Numbered from the stretch's first letter, positions 17,777 to 28,742 are shown. The stretch is DNA of 64,000 nt from Psychrobacter cibarius (GCF_016107535.1 NZ_JABASQ010000007.1:33460-97459); one strand, 5' to 3'. The notes: generated from the sequence alone by a model not told the origin. Program-made: numbers and translations.

Positions 17777-19189
17777 ATGAGTGATGTTATAAAGAAACCT
17801 GTAGCTGGTACGAACAATACAACAGATGGCAAGGACGCTAATAGCAAGTGGAAGTTATTGTTAGGGTTTTTTGTGCTAATAAGTGTGGCCTGCCTGATTT
17901 GGCTGGTCAATTCGTTATCGTCAGTAAGTCAGTACTTGGCTGATTTTAATCAATCCGTTACTTTACCAGCGATTATATTTGTCGTAGGAGTATTAGGTAT
18001 CCTCTTTGCTCTGTATCAGTTACTGAAGCAGCGTGGGGGATCAGAGCGTCTACTCATTGAAAAAGAAACCTTGCGTCGTCGTCAGGAAGCAGAAGCGGAA
18101 TCTGAGCGAGCGCGTCAAATTCAAGAAGAAAATGAACGTAACCAGATTGCTATTCTACGTCTACTTGATGAATTGGGTGATTTAGCAGAAGGCGATTTGA
18201 CGGTTAATGCCACCGTATCAGAAGATTTTACTGGGGCAATTGCTGACTCAGTGAACTTTGCGATTGACCAATTACGTCAATTGGTTTTGGTTATTAACAA
18301 CACGGCTGACCGCGTTTCGCAGTCTTCAGACCAAACACAGATGAATGCAGTCGAACTTGCTGAAGCATCTGAGCACCAAGCACAAGAAATTGCTGGTGTA
18401 TCAGCGGCTATTAATGAGATGACAGTATCGATTGACCAAGTTTCGAACAACGCTTCAGAATCAGCGACTGTTGCTCAGCGCTCAGTAGCCATCTCTCATA
18501 ATGGAGCGGAAGTTGTACAGCGCTCTATTGAAGGTATGAACGTGATTCGTGATCAGATTCAAGAGACCTCAAAACGTATTAAGCGTCTTGGTGAGTCTTC
18601 GCAAGAAATTGGTGATATCGTTGGTTTGATTAATGATATTGCTGACCAGACCAACGTTTTGGCATTGAATGCTGCTATTCAGGCATCGATGGCAGGTGAA
18701 GCTGGTCGAGGCTTTGCGGTCGTTGCTGATGAAGTCCAACGTCTTGCTGAGCGTTCAGCTAACGCTACCAAACAGATTGAAACCTTGGTAAAAACCATTC
18801 AGGCAGATACCAACGAAGCAGTTATGTCAATGGAATCGACGACCTCTGAAGTTGTGCGCGGTGCACGTTTGGCAAAAGATGCTGGTGAAGCGCTAGAAGA
18901 AGTGCAGAGCGTTTCTAATACCTTGGCTGACTTGATTCAAAACATCTCAAACGCTGCTTTGCAGCAGGCAGAATCTGCTGGTCACATCTCTCATACGATG
19001 AATATTATTCAAGATATTACCTCACAGACCTCTTCTGGCACAATGGCAACCGCGCGCTCTATTGGTGAGCTGAGCGAAATGGCTGCAGCATTGCAAGAGT
19101 CAGTCACTGGTTTTAAAGTGTCGAACGATGATGAGCTACTAGAAAACGAGATGTTGGACACCGAAGAAGCGTTATCAGCAAGTGTGTAA
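17777..19189 (+). CDS. pilJ: Type IV pilus chemoreceptor PilJ (methyl-accepting protein), short form
   Basis: A 470-residue methyl-accepting receptor. Two hydrophobic helices near residues 25-43 and 58-78 frame only a ~15-residue external loop ([14 protein letters not shown]). A HAMP-like coiled region with [19 protein letters not shown] follows near 135, then a signalling domain with the hairpin tip [34 protein letters not shown] at ~290-325. In Pseudomonas, PilJ is ~680 residues and has a large periplasmic PilJ domain that contacts PilA; that domain is missing here. AAAGGAA before ATG 17777 excludes the upstream TTG. Confidence 0.93.
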   Translation: MSDVIKKPVAGTNNTTDGKDANSKWKLLLGFFVLISVACLIWLVNSLSSVSQYLADFNQSVTLPAIIFVVGVLGILFALYQLLKQRGGSERLLIEKETLRRRQEAEAESERARQIQEENERNQIAILRLLDELGDLAEGDLTVNATVSEDFTGAIADSVNFAIDQLRQLVLVINNTADRVSQSSDQTQMNAVELAEASEHQAQEIAGVSAAINEMTVSIDQVSNNASESATVAQRSVAISHNGAEVVQRSIEGMNVIRDQIQETSKRIKRLGESSQEIGDIVGLINDIADQTNVLALNAAIQASMAGEAGRGFAVVADEVQRLAERSANATKQIETLVKTIQADTNEAVMSMESTTSEVVRGARLAKDAGEALEEVQSVSNTLADLIQNISNAALQQAESAGHISHTMNIIQDITSQTSSGTMATARSIGELSEMAAALQESVTGFKVSNDDELLENEMLDTEEALSASV

Positions 19190-19283
19190 TGACAAGTGTT
19201 AACGTCAAGTAGGTGTTAGACCACTGACCGTCTTTAAATTAATGTGTTAATAATATGCTGTGCAGATACGATGATTTGCAGCA

Positions 19284-20276
19284 GTGACTATAGCAGGTGA
19301 CGTGAATAATTTTACTCAACCAGACAGCAATTCTATCAAAGCAGCCAAACCCTCGTTGATTAAGGGTTTGCTGCAGGCAGACAGTTTTGATGTGCAGCAG
19401 TGGCAGCGATATATAGAACAAGAGATAGGTTTTGTTCTACCCAATGTCCAGCTGCAATGGTTGATAAATGCGATTGAACACACGGCATTATCACATGGAT
19501 TGACAGTTGAAAAGCTGTGGTGTCAACTACCAAATAATGATGAAATACGCCAACAGTTATTGGATAAAGTACTGATTCACGAAAGTCGTTTTTTTCGCCA
19601 TATGCCTTCTATCGATTTTGTCACAAAGTGTGCATTACAGCATCAGCGCCAGCAGCTTACTGCCACTAGTACTGATCGTGGTCACAACAATGATGCTAAT
19701 GATTTATTTCGCATTTGGAGTGTTGGTTGTGCCAGTGGACAAGAAACATGGTCATTGGCGATGAGCTTGGCTTCTGAACAATTGATTAATTATACGATAT
19801 TGGGTACAGATGTCAGCCAACAAGCCATTACAAAAGCACGACTAGGGCAGTATGATAAGCGGCAGCAGTCGTTAATTCCAGACCTGTGCCAGCAGTTCGT
19901 TCAGCCATTGCGAGCTAAGTGTGATATCAGCCAATCGCACTTTTATAAGGTATCTACCGCAAAAAAGGCGATGACTGGCACTCAGACCGACTGGCAGATT
20001 GCGCCAATGTTACGACGCTATGTTAGCTTCGCTTTACACAATATTATTGAGCAAAAACCACCTACTTCGCACCTTCAGCATGTCATTATCTGTCAAAATA
20101 TGCTGCTATATTTTCGCAAGTTTGATCAGCGTGATATTTTGGCAAGGCTATCAGAGCAGTGTGCGTTAGGTGGATATATTATATTGGCTCCAGGTGAGGC
20201 GTTGTTTTGGCGTCCTTCAAATATGCGCCGTATTGCGCACCCACAGGTTAATGTGTGGCAAAAAATTAATGCCTAG
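19284..20276 (+). CDS. pilK: Chemotaxis methyltransferase PilK (CheR family)
   Basis: A 330-residue CheR-type protein glutamate methyltransferase. The N-terminal helical domain has ESRFFRHMPSIDF (~residues 105-117); the SAM-binding core has IWSVGCASGQETWSLAM (~150) and YTILGTDVSQQAI (~177), and the late motif IICQNMLLYF appears near 275. It methylates glutamates on PilJ for adaptation. The GTG at 19284 has no ribosome site; a GTG at 19302 with AGG upstream is an alternative. ChpB, the opposing methylesterase, is encoded after chpA. Confidence 0.92.
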   Translation: MTIAGDVNNFTQPDSNSIKAAKPSLIKGLLQADSFDVQQWQRYIEQEIGFVLPNVQLQWLINAIEHTALSHGLTVEKLWCQLPNNDEIRQQLLDKVLIHESRFFRHMPSIDFVTKCALQHQRQQLTATSTDRGHNNDANDLFRIWSVGCASGQETWSLAMSLASEQLINYTILGTDVSQQAITKARLGQYDKRQQSLIPDLCQQFVQPLRAKCDISQSHFYKVSTAKKAMTGTQTDWQIAPMLRRYVSFALHNIIEQKPPTSHLQHVIICQNMLLYFRKFDQRDILARLSEQCALGGYIILAPGEALFWRPSNMRRIAHPQVNVWQKINA

Positions 20277-20306
20277 ATTAGTGCCTAGACAAGTTAGGAT
20301 AACCCT

Positions 20307-23300
20307 ATGAAAAACCAGCCCAATGACATAGTGACGCTTGAGTGGTTATTACCACTGTTTAATCAGCAATTATCACAGATATCTGATGGCTGGCAGTTAG
20401 ACGCTGATAGCGCTGATTATGAGCAGATGGTGCAACATTATCATCAGGTTGGCGGCGCGCTAACGATGATTCGCCTTAATTTGTTAGCAGATCTTGCCAA
20501 TAAACTGAGCTTGCTGGCAGATGTGAGCAGTCGCGAGCGTATTTCTGCTAACGACCGCCGCATTGGTCAGTTTTCTCATCGCTTACTACAGCGTGAGTTG
20601 AATCAATACGCAGGTATGGGTAATCACAACACCGTTTTAATTGATAATGCTGCTGAGGAGCTTACTCAAGCACTATCGAAACTGGGGGTAGCGCCAGATA
20701 TCTCGGTCAGCTTGGCGAATACTCAGCATAAGAATCTAAATAATCATGCTATCGATGATCATATTATCGATGGTATCAATAGCATCGAAGTGATGATGCC
20801 GGCGAATAGAACGGCGACGCATTTAGCTGATTATCACTATCAACAATTATTACTGGTTTGGCGACAGCAAGTACAAGCGTTATTGAGTGCCAATACCAAT
20901 CAACCGTCCTTATTGACTACACTAGAAAGAGTCAGCCAATACTTATGGCAGACCACTCAACATGATGACTTACAACGCCTTTGGTACTTAACGGAACTGT
21001 GGCTAAATGACCTTGCTCATAATGACACCCCATTACCTGAGCATTATGCGTCATTGCTAAGTCAGCTGGATCAAGTAATAGAGTCTCGCACTCAGCAAGC
21101 TGAGTTATCATCAAGCGTTATTCGAAGCTTAATCATAAGGGTGTATATTGAACTAAATAGCCTTGCTCAAAGTAGCAAGCGCACTCAGTCACTTCTAAAT
21201 GATTTGTCGCAAACGTCGTCAACGGGATCACGTTTTTTACCACGTATACTCAGTGAGCTTGAGACACTTATCTTTACTTTGGATAAGCCAGACACGCTTC
21301 TCATTCCTTTACAGAAAATACAAAGTCAACTCGAAGGTCGAGGTTGGACTTATTACGTGTCGCAAATACATGAAATTGTTACAGACATAGAGCAGGCTCT
21401 ATCATCAGAAACAGGATTTGCGCAAGAACAATGGCAGATTGAGCGTCAGCTTCAAGAGCTATATAACGCTATCTATCATACCGAACAGACGATATCTCTC
21501 AAGATAGGGGATGCCGCTTCTTTTACGACATTGTCTGCAACGTTTGAAGCTATTGAAACGCAGTCGGAAGCAAGTCCTGTGACGGCTTCTGTTGGTGGAA
21601 GTTTACGTGAGCTGCGCATCGCGGTAGAAGATGTCAAACAAAGCTTTCATGAATATGTACAGCGTCAAGACACTGACTTACTGCCCATTGCTGCTGATTT
21701 TACCGATATTGGCGATGCTTTTGCCGACATGGGATTGCCATCAATTCGTCAAACCATGAATGATATGGCAAGTATATTTACACAATTGACCATTCATGAG
21801 ATTGACGTACTCAGTTGGGATGTGACTCAGGCATTGGCTGAAGGACTAACGTCTATTGAATTGTTGCTTGACTACCTTGCGCAGCAGGTTTTTGACCCGC
21901 AGCTATTAATGCGGGCAAATGAGTATACTGCGACTGCCGCCCAACTTCTTACTCATTATATTGCATCGCCAGAGACCATTAAAGACACTTTCCTTACCCA
22001 AAAATCTGTAGCGACCAACGTATTGCGTTACGATGATAGTGGCGAGATTGCTCCTGCTAATAGTCAAAATGATGTTGCTAACCAAGCTTTGACTGATGTA
22101 GATCATGAGCGTGTGGTAGGGCAAGATACGGCTGATGGTGATAGTACGGAGAGTGACGCATTAACGCGTGCTCGTGAGCAAGTTAAGCCTGATAATTTTG
22201 AGATGGACGCAGAGATTCGTGACATCTTTATCGAAGAGGTGACGGAAGTCATTGCTGATTTAGAAGACTTTTTACCTATTTGGCAGCAAGATTCAAAGGA
22301 TTTAACCCCACTCACTGAGGTGCGTAGAGGGTTCCATACCTTAAAAGGCTCAGGACGTATGGTTGGGGCTTTTAGCATCAGCGAGATGGCATGGTCGATC
22401 GAAAATCTGCTCAATCGTCTGTTAGATAAAACGCTGCCTGTTACAGATGACGTCGTAAATCTGGTGATGGATACGGCAAAACGGCTACCAGCATTAGTGA
22501 TAGATTTTGAAGCGCAACAATCTCCAAGCTTTGATCCTGCTATTACTATTCTACAAAGCCATAACCTCATGACACAGCAACCTATCAATGCTGGGCTGAC
22601 TATATTAGATGCTGTCACTGCTGATTCAGACTCAGCATTAGAACTATCGCCTCCATTCGATGATGATGCTGAATTGCTAACTGCTCTCGACATGAGCAAT
22701 GAATCAAACGAGACAACTACTGATAGTACAAAGAGCACTGCTGTTGCTTCCTTATCTGCTATTGATATTCCAGCGATACTCAAACCTTTTATGCAAGAAA
22801 CCGAGCAGCTATCGGCAGATGCTCATGATGCCGATCCTGATATTAAAGAGATATTCTTAGAAGAAGCTGATGAAGTATTGGCTGAGATTGTACCTTTATA
22901 TGAAGATTGGCGATTATTGCCAGCCGACTTAAGCGGATTGGTGGATATTCGTCGAGGGTTCCATACCTTAAAAGGTTCCGGTCGTATGGTCGGTGCAAAT
23001 TATACGGCTGAGCTGGCTTGGGCTATAGAAAATATGCTTAATCGCATTTTGGATCATAGTGTGACTGTCTCAGCAGATATGCGTCAGCTTATTGCTGATG
23101 TGCTAGCTGCCTATCCTGCGATGCTAACAGTATTTGAAAATGACAGCCAAAATTATCCAGCGATGGTGCCTTTATGGATCGCATGCGCCAATGCTTATAG
23201 CAAAAAGCAAGAGGACGAATTTAGCTATTCTGCTTTGTATGAGCAAGCATCAAATAGTTCTGAGGATGAGACCATCCAAGCGTCAGTACCATCGCCTGCT

Positions 23301-26300
23301 ATTGATGAGCATAGCCCGACCCAAGATAATCTTAATACAGAGATAGATACCACGCTGCAGACGATTAATTCTGTCAATGAAATGATAGCAGAAGCGCCTA
23401 TTTATTTAGCACCGCAAAGCGAAGAAGAAAAAATGTTTTGTGAGATTTTTATCGACGAAGCAGAAGGACTGTTGCAAGATATTGACCAATTCGTTGATGA
23501 GCATCAAGATCAGTCTTATATTGAAGTGACGGATGAGATTGTCCGCGCATTTCATACCTTGCGAGGGGCTTCAGGTTCTAGTGCTTTAGCAGCGATCAGC
23601 GAGGTTAGCGCAACGATAGAGCATAGCTTAGAGCTACTGCAGCAGCAAGATACTGCCATGAATGCTCAACATCTAGAAGCATTGGCGAAGTCTGCTACGC
23701 TAATGGACGGTTATTTAAACAACTATAAGCAAAACGTTCAGCCACAAAATATATCGATCGAAGATGCACAAAGTCAGCAAGATATAGCCTCATTGCAAGC
23801 TATGCTTGGTGATCAATACGTCATTAGCGATGATAAGGTCACGGCTGATAACAAACCAACGATAGAGCAGTTGTTAGATAATAATATTGATGAACTATTG
23901 GATGCTGAGTGGGAGTTAGATGACGCACTTAATCATTCTGAGACAGCACATGTTCAGGGCTATATATCGCAGCAAATATCGCAAATAGCTTACTTAGCCA
24001 ATAAAGCAGAAGCGTTTCCAAAATTCACTTTTATTCTTAATGAGTTGGGTCACGCTTATGCCTATTTGAAAGATAATATTGATACAGCAAGAAATATCGA
24101 TACCCAAGCGGTTTTACACGCTGGTCATGCTCAATTGGTTGGTTTGTTCGACGCATTGGCTGGTAGCACGTCATTGAAGATTGACCAACAAGTTATTGAA
24201 GATCTACAACGTATTTACCAAGACGATGATAGCAATGGTGATGAGGGTATCTTTGTCGTGAGAGCCGTTGCAGCACCTGAGCTACAGCTTGAATCTATTG
24301 ATACTGATGCTGAGCTATTAGAGATATTTTTAGAAGAAGCTCAAGAGCTCGATGCCGCGCTGGATGAGAGTTTTAATAAGTGGCGTGCTGATATCAGCAA
24401 TATAAATGCGCTAAAAGTTTTACAGCGCCATCTGCACACTATCAAAGGTGGTGCGCGAATGGCAGGTATTCGTAGTATTGGTGATCTGACCCATGAAGCT
24501 GAAAGTGTCTATGAAGCATTTGTAGAGAATAGAAGAATACCGACACCACAATGGCTTGAAATAATGCAAATAGTGCAAGACACAATGTCGTTGCAAGTAC
24601 TGCATATCGTAAATCATAAAAAATCATTTTTTGCTTCAGCGCTGATAGAGCAGTTACAACAGTTTGTAAAAGCCCAAGCCTTGCCAGAAACGGTAGAGCT
24701 AATCATACCTATACCGAAAACCCACTTCGAACCTGAAGCACAAAATAGGGTGGCTAACAACGCTCACCTCAGCGCTGACGTATCTGATACCTTGAGCCTA
24801 GACATGATGATTAAACAGTCATGGGCGAATGGTTTGCCAGATCCTGATATATTGTCGGTGTTTTTAGAAGAAGCTGAAGAGCTTACCAATCGTAATAAGT
24901 ATCTGCAACTGTTCTTAACAGATACCAATAATACGACAGCATTACAGGCATTGCAGCGTGATTTGCATACCATCAAAGGTGGCGCACGAATGGTCACCGC
25001 AGCTGGTATCGCTGATCTGGCACATGAAATGGAATCGGTTTATACAGATTTTGTAGATAATCGTCGTCCTGCTACCAAAAAAGTATTGGAGTTGCTGGTT
25101 GCCAGTCATGACTGGCTTGCTGATGCAATATCTATCCTTAGACAACATGTCAATCCACCGACGCCTGCGCTATTGATTGAGGCATTGCAGCAATTTAGTA
25201 AAAATCCTGACAGCTTAAAGCAAATTCCTAAAGAATCCCTACAATCGCAGCATGAAGCGCTCTTTATTGCTAGAGAACAGCAAGACTCACAGTATCTGGC
25301 AAAAGATATTAGCGAGATGCCCTCTATGCTCAGCAGTACGGGTGAGGAAGATCAGAGTGCCAATAATAATGAGATGATTCGTATCTCAGGTGGTTTGATC
25401 GAGCATATGATTAACCTGTCTGGTGAGTCAGCCATCAACCGTGCTCGTATCGATATGGGCATGAGTAGCTTGACCAATAGTATCGAAGATATGGGTATTA
25501 CGGTACAGCGCTTGGCTGATCAGTTACGTCGAATGGAAATCGAGCTTGAGGCGCAGATCTTGTCGCAGATAGACGATGAGCTGATTAATCATGAAGGGTT
25601 TGACCCTCTAGAGATGGATCAATATTCTTCTTTAAATCAGTTATCCAAATCTTTGACAGAGTCAGCCTCAGATTTGATTGATATTAATCATACTTTATTA
25701 GAAAAAACACGAGACAGTGAAAGCCTTTTATTACAGCTGTCTCGTACACAGACCGAGTTGCAAGATGGGCTTATGAATTCACGTATGGTGCCGTTTACGC
25801 GCTTAACGCCACGTCTTGAGCGTATCGTACGACAAACTGCCAATGAGCTGAATAAATCTGTTGAATTAACGATCATCAATGCCGATGATGAGATGGATAG
25901 AACCATTCTAGAGCGCATCACTTCACCGCTTGAACATATGCTCCGTAACGCCGTCGATCATGGTATCGAAAATACCTCAACGCGTTTAAAAGCAGGTAAA
26001 GAGCGTAGTGGTCGCATTACTCTTGAAGTAAATCGAGAAGGTAGTGAGATTGTCATTCAGTTAATAGATGACGGTCGCGGCATCGATGTAGAAGCCGTTC
26101 GTAATAAAGCCATTTCTCAAGGCTTGATTGATGCAAATGATAACAGCCTAACAGATCTTGATATCATGCAGTATATTTTCCATGCTGGATTGAGTACCAG
26201 TAAGCAAGTAACGCAGATTTCTGGACGTGGCGTGGGCATGGACGTGGTCATCAGCGAGATTCGTCAATTAGGTGGTGCTGTATCGGTTGTCTCAGAGCTG

Positions 26301-27215
26301 GGCAAAGGCTCACGCTTTACGATGCGTTTACCACTGACGGTTGCGGTATCTGATGCATTGGTTGTGCGTGCCGCGGATCGCTATTATGCGATACCTTTGG
26401 TACAGATTGAGCGTGTGGTCCGGATTAATCCAGAGAAGCTTTATGACTATTACCAGTCAGGCGATGCAACGTTGAACTTTGAAAATGTTGATTATCGAGT
26501 GCGTTATTTAAATGAGATTTTGTCAGGCAATGAACTGAATGAGCTGGTCGTTAATACCAATACCAGTTTGCCACTTATTATCATTAAGAACCGTAGCGGA
26601 CAGAATATTGCATTGCAGGTTGATCAGATTGCAGGGTCACGTATCGAAGTCGTGGTCAAACCTCTAGGACAACAGTTATCGAATCTACCAGGTATTTCAG
26701 CAGCGACTATCATGGGCGATGGTTCAGTAATGCTTATCTTAGACCTGATTGCTTTGATGCGTAATGCGCAGTTGGTCAAAAATATCTCACAATCTGCTGA
26801 TTCTAAACGTAGTCGTTTAGAGTTTAAGTCTACTATTTTAGTGGTGGATGACTCTGTTACCGTACGTAAAGTGACGTCACGTTTCTTAGAGCGCCAAGGG
26901 TTTACTGTGGCGGTGGCAAAAGATGGTATCGATGCGATTGAGATATTACAAGACATGATACCAGACATGATATTGCTCGACATTGAGATGCCACGTATGG
27001 ATGGTTTCGAGGTGGCTACTCAAGTGAGACACAGCAAGCGCTTACAACATATCCCAATCATCATGATCACATCACGTACAGGTGAAAAGCATCGTGAGCG
27101 TGCACTGGAAATTGGTGTGAATGATTACATGGGTAAGCCATTCCAAGAACAAGAGCTACTTAATAAAATCCAGCACATACTGGGTCAAAAGGTCAGCTTA
27201 ACTTATGAAGGATAA
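20307..27215 (+). CDS. chpA: Hybrid chemotaxis kinase ChpA (PilL) with multiple Hpt domains
   Basis: A 2302-residue CheA-type kinase controlling type IV pili. Phospho-transfer histidines are visible in five Hpt-like motifs: FHTLKGSGRM at His 677 and His 886, FHTLRGAS at His 1083, LHTIKGGARM at His 1377 and His 1554. The N-terminal ~600 residues hold degenerate Hpt/FimL-like segments. Then follow a dimerisation region (~1690-1830), the HATPase core (LRNAVDHGIE ~1880, DDGRGID, GRGVGMDVV), a CheW-like domain (~2010-2150) and a receiver domain (LLDIEMPRMDGFEV ~2220, YMGKPF). The order is like Pseudomonas ChpA, which is slightly longer and has more transfer modules. TTAGGAT precedes the ATG. It overlaps chpB by 11 bp. 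Confidence 0.96.
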   Translation: MKNQPNDIVTLEWLLPLFNQQLSQISDGWQLDADSADYEQMVQHYHQVGGALTMIRLNLLADLANKLSLLADVSSRERISANDRRIGQFSHRLLQRELNQYAGMGNHNTVLIDNAAEELTQALSKLGVAPDISVSLANTQHKNLNNHAIDDHIIDGINSIEVMMPANRTATHLADYHYQQLLLVWRQQVQALLSANTNQPSLLTTLERVSQYLWQTTQHDDLQRLWYLTELWLNDLAHNDTPLPEHYASLLSQLDQVIESRTQQAELSSSVIRSLIIRVYIELNSLAQSSKRTQSLLNDLSQTSSTGSRFLPRILSELETLIFTLDKPDTLLIPLQKIQSQLEGRGWTYYVSQIHEIVTDIEQALSSETGFAQEQWQIERQLQELYNAIYHTEQTISLKIGDAASFTTLSATFEAIETQSEASPVTASVGGSLRELRIAVEDVKQSFHEYVQRQDTDLLPIAADFTDIGDAFADMGLPSIRQTMNDMASIFTQLTIHEIDVLSWDVTQALAEGLTSIELLLDYLAQQVFDPQLLMRANEYTATAAQLLTHYIASPETIKDTFLTQKSVATNVLRYDDSGEIAPANSQNDVANQALTDVDHERVVGQDTADGDSTESDALTRAREQVKPDNFEMDAEIRDIFIEEVTEVIADLEDFLPIWQQDSKDLTPLTEVRRGFHTLKGSGRMVGAFSISEMAWSIENLLNRLLDKTLPVTDDVVNLVMDTAKRLPALVIDFEAQQSPSFDPAITILQSHNLMTQQPINAGLTILDAVTADSDSALELSPPFDDDAELLTALDMSNESNETTTDSTKSTAVASLSAIDIPAILKPFMQETEQLSADAHDADPDIKEIFLEEADEVLAEIVPLYEDWRLLPADLSGLVDIRRGFHTLKGSGRMVGANYTAELAWAIENMLNRILDHSVTVSADMRQLIADVLAAYPAMLTVFENDSQNYPAMVPLWIACANAYSKKQEDEFSYSALYEQASNSSEDETIQASVPSPAIDEHSPTQDNLNTEIDTTLQTINSVNEMIAEAPIYLAPQSEEEKMFCEIFIDEAEGLLQDIDQFVDEHQDQSYIEVTDEIVRAFHTLRGASGSSALAAISEVSATIEHSLELLQQQDTAMNAQHLEALAKSATLMDGYLNNYKQNVQPQNISIEDAQSQQDIASLQAMLGDQYVISDDKVTADNKPTIEQLLDNNIDELLDAEWELDDALNHSETAHVQGYISQQISQIAYLANKAEAFPKFTFILNELGHAYAYLKDNIDTARNIDTQAVLHAGHAQLVGLFDALAGSTSLKIDQQVIEDLQRIYQDDDSNGDEGIFVVRAVAAPELQLESIDTDAELLEIFLEEAQELDAALDESFNKWRADISNINALKVLQRHLHTIKGGARMAGIRSIGDLTHEAESVYEAFVENRRIPTPQWLEIMQIVQDTMSLQVLHIVNHKKSFFASALIEQLQQFVKAQALPETVELIIPIPKTHFEPEAQNRVANNAHLSADVSDTLSLDMMIKQSWANGLPDPDILSVFLEEAEELTNRNKYLQLFLTDTNNTTALQALQRDLHTIKGGARMVTAAGIADLAHEMESVYTDFVDNRRPATKKVLELLVASHDWLADAISILRQHVNPPTPALLIEALQQFSKNPDSLKQIPKESLQSQHEALFIAREQQDSQYLAKDISEMPSMLSSTGEEDQSANNNEMIRISGGLIEHMINLSGESAINRARIDMGMSSLTNSIEDMGITVQRLADQLRRMEIELEAQILSQIDDELINHEGFDPLEMDQYSSLNQLSKSLTESASDLIDINHTLLEKTRDSESLLLQLSRTQTELQDGLMNSRMVPFTRLTPRLERIVRQTANELNKSVELTIINADDEMDRTILERITSPLEHMLRNAVDHGIENTSTRLKAGKERSGRITLEVNREGSEIVIQLIDDGRGIDVEAVRNKAISQGLIDANDNSLTDLDIMQYIFHAGLSTSKQVTQISGRGVGMDVVISEIRQLGGAVSVVSELGKGSRFTMRLPLTVAVSDALVVRAADRYYAIPLVQIERVVRINPEKLYDYYQSGDATLNFENVDYRVRYLNEILSGNELNELVVNTNTSLPLIIIKNRSGQNIALQVDQIAGSRIEVVVKPLGQQLSNLPGISAATIMGDGSVMLILDLIALMRNAQLVKNISQSADSKRSRLEFKSTILVVDDSVTVRKVTSRFLERQGFTVAVAKDGIDAIEILQDMIPDMILLDIEMPRMDGFEVATQVRHSKRLQHIPIIMITSRTGEKHRERALEIGVNDYMGKPFQEQELLNKIQHILGQKVSLTYEG

Positions 27216-28209
27216 TGCACGTGTCTTGGCGCTAAGAGGAAAAAACAAGGATGATATTAAGGTGATGGTAGTGGCAGAAGACCATCATCAGCGTATGGCC
27301 TTTTCAGATACTGTACGCAGTTGTGGTTTTAGCCTTGTTGGCTGTATGTCACGGGCGCAACTGCAAGAAAAACAGGGGCGCTCTGATACCTCGGTTGACA
27401 TCTGGCTAATAGATAGTGATTACGACGACAGTGTGGTATCCGCGACTACGGCATCTAAACCTGCTGCGGTGTTGGTGGGTTTTAGTCAAGCACCTTACCT
27501 AAATGAAGCGCCGCAATATGCCAAATGGCAGCGCAAATTAAAGCGTAAGCTGGCACATATGCTGGCATTACCCGTTTTAATGGATGCACCCGTGCACAAA
27601 CCTGATAATGCTGATGCAGACTGGCGCTACGTAGTATTTTTGGGTGCTTCTATGGGTGGGCCGAGTGCTATAAAAGAATTTTTGGATAACTTGTCGGCGA
27701 CGCTACCAGTGTGTATTTTGCTGGCGCACCATTTTAATAAAACGATGATTGGCACACTGCCACGCATCCTGAATCGCCATAATGACTGGCATTGTCAGGT
27801 GATTACTTCTTCGCAGCGTTTAAGAGCAGGCCAGTGTCTTATAGCTCCTATTGATAAGCAGATTGTTTGTGACTCTACTGGTCGAGTTATATTACTAGAG
27901 CAAGCTTGGGAGGGTGAGTATAAGCCCGCGATTGGTCAGATTCTTAAAAACACCAGCGACGTTTATGGTAGCGAGCTTATCAATATTATATTTTCCGGCA
28001 TGGGTAATGATGGTTCGCAGTATCTGGATCTCATTCAAGAAAATAACAGTCAATTGTGGGTACAAGATCCCAGCTTAAGCGCTTGCCCAAGTCAACCTCA
28101 GGCGATTATTGATTCAGGGTATTGTGGTTTTATTGGCAGTCCAGCCGATTTAGCACAAAAACTAACAGACTATATTGATGAAAGATTAGTAGTAGCCCCT
28201 TTGCATTAA
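27205..28209 (+). CDS. chpB: Chemotaxis methylesterase ChpB (CheB family)
   Basis: A 334-residue CheB-type protein. The C-terminal methylesterase domain (~residues 145-330) shows GASMGGPSAIKEFL with the catalytic Ser (~152), LAHHFNKTMIGTLPRILNR with the catalytic His, and IIFSGMGNDGSQYL with the catalytic Asp. The N-terminal ~115 residues have the length of a receiver domain but I see only a partial pattern (VVAEDHHQRMAFSD, then WLIDSDYDDS), so phosphorylation is uncertain. It removes methyl groups from PilJ. Its ATG lies inside the chpA 3' end, an 11-bp overlap that suggests translational coupling. Confidence 0.92.
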   Translation: MKDNARVLALRGKNKDDIKVMVVAEDHHQRMAFSDTVRSCGFSLVGCMSRAQLQEKQGRSDTSVDIWLIDSDYDDSVVSATTASKPAAVLVGFSQAPYLNEAPQYAKWQRKLKRKLAHMLALPVLMDAPVHKPDNADADWRYVVFLGASMGGPSAIKEFLDNLSATLPVCILLAHHFNKTMIGTLPRILNRHNDWHCQVITSSQRLRAGQCLIAPIDKQIVCDSTGRVILLEQAWEGEYKPAIGQILKNTSDVYGSELINIIFSGMGNDGSQYLDLIQENNSQLWVQDPSLSACPSQPQAIIDSGYCGFIGSPADLAQKLTDYIDERLVVAPLH

Positions 28210-28226
28210 CTGATTGTGAGCGATGT

Positions 28227-28742
28227 ATGAAACAAATTTTGAAACATTCGTTTGAGGCAGTGAGTTTACTGATCACAAATAACGGTATGCTTGATGTCAC
28301 TATTGTGCCAGCATTTGACCAACCTGATTGGCTTATTCCAAGCAGCCTGATTTTGAGTGTAGATGATTATAATGAGCGCACGGCAACCTATGAATGGCAG
28401 CAGCAAAAGGTAATGATATGTCACCTGCTACCACAGGATCAAATGCCAGATACCATGATTGTATTAGAGGGCAATACTACCGATCATCGCTTAGCTTTAC
28501 AAACGGCAGGCGAGCTGCACCACCGACAAGTGCGTATTTCTGAGGTTAAAGATATTGACGTTCCTGAGCAATTTAACAGCCCTAAGCATGCCGATAATAT
28601 AGACAGCGACAAAACAGCCCTACCTTTTGATGAAAACGTTATGCTATCCTATCTTTTCCAAACGGTTATGATTGATGATAAGGCTTATTTGGTGCCCGAC
28701 TTAGACAAAATTGCGCATCAATTGGTCGATTTAGACAGTTAG
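28227..28742 (+). CDS. chpC: ChpC, CheW-like accessory protein
   Basis: A 171-residue protein in the position of ChpC, the second CheW-like adaptor of the Pil-Chp system, 17 bp after chpB. The sequence is diverged; only a general beta-rich pattern is seen (LDVTIVPAFDQPDWLIPSSLI) and the CheW core motifs are weak. In Pseudomonas, ChpC is thought to link other receptors to ChpA. The gene name relies mainly on context, so this is less certain than its neighbours. Confidence 0.7.
   Translation: MKQILKHSFEAVSLLITNNGMLDVTIVPAFDQPDWLIPSSLILSVDDYNERTATYEWQQQKVMICHLLPQDQMPDTMIVLEGNTTDHRLALQTAGELHHRQVRISEVKDIDVPEQFNSPKHADNIDSDKTALPFDENVMLSYLFQTVMIDDKAYLVPDLDKIAHQLVDLDS

Noticed and set aside
22103..22783. 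A 226-codon minus-strand frame inside chpA
   Set aside because: A shadow frame within the coding sequence of chpA; serine-rich translation without motif, and no promoter or ribosome site.
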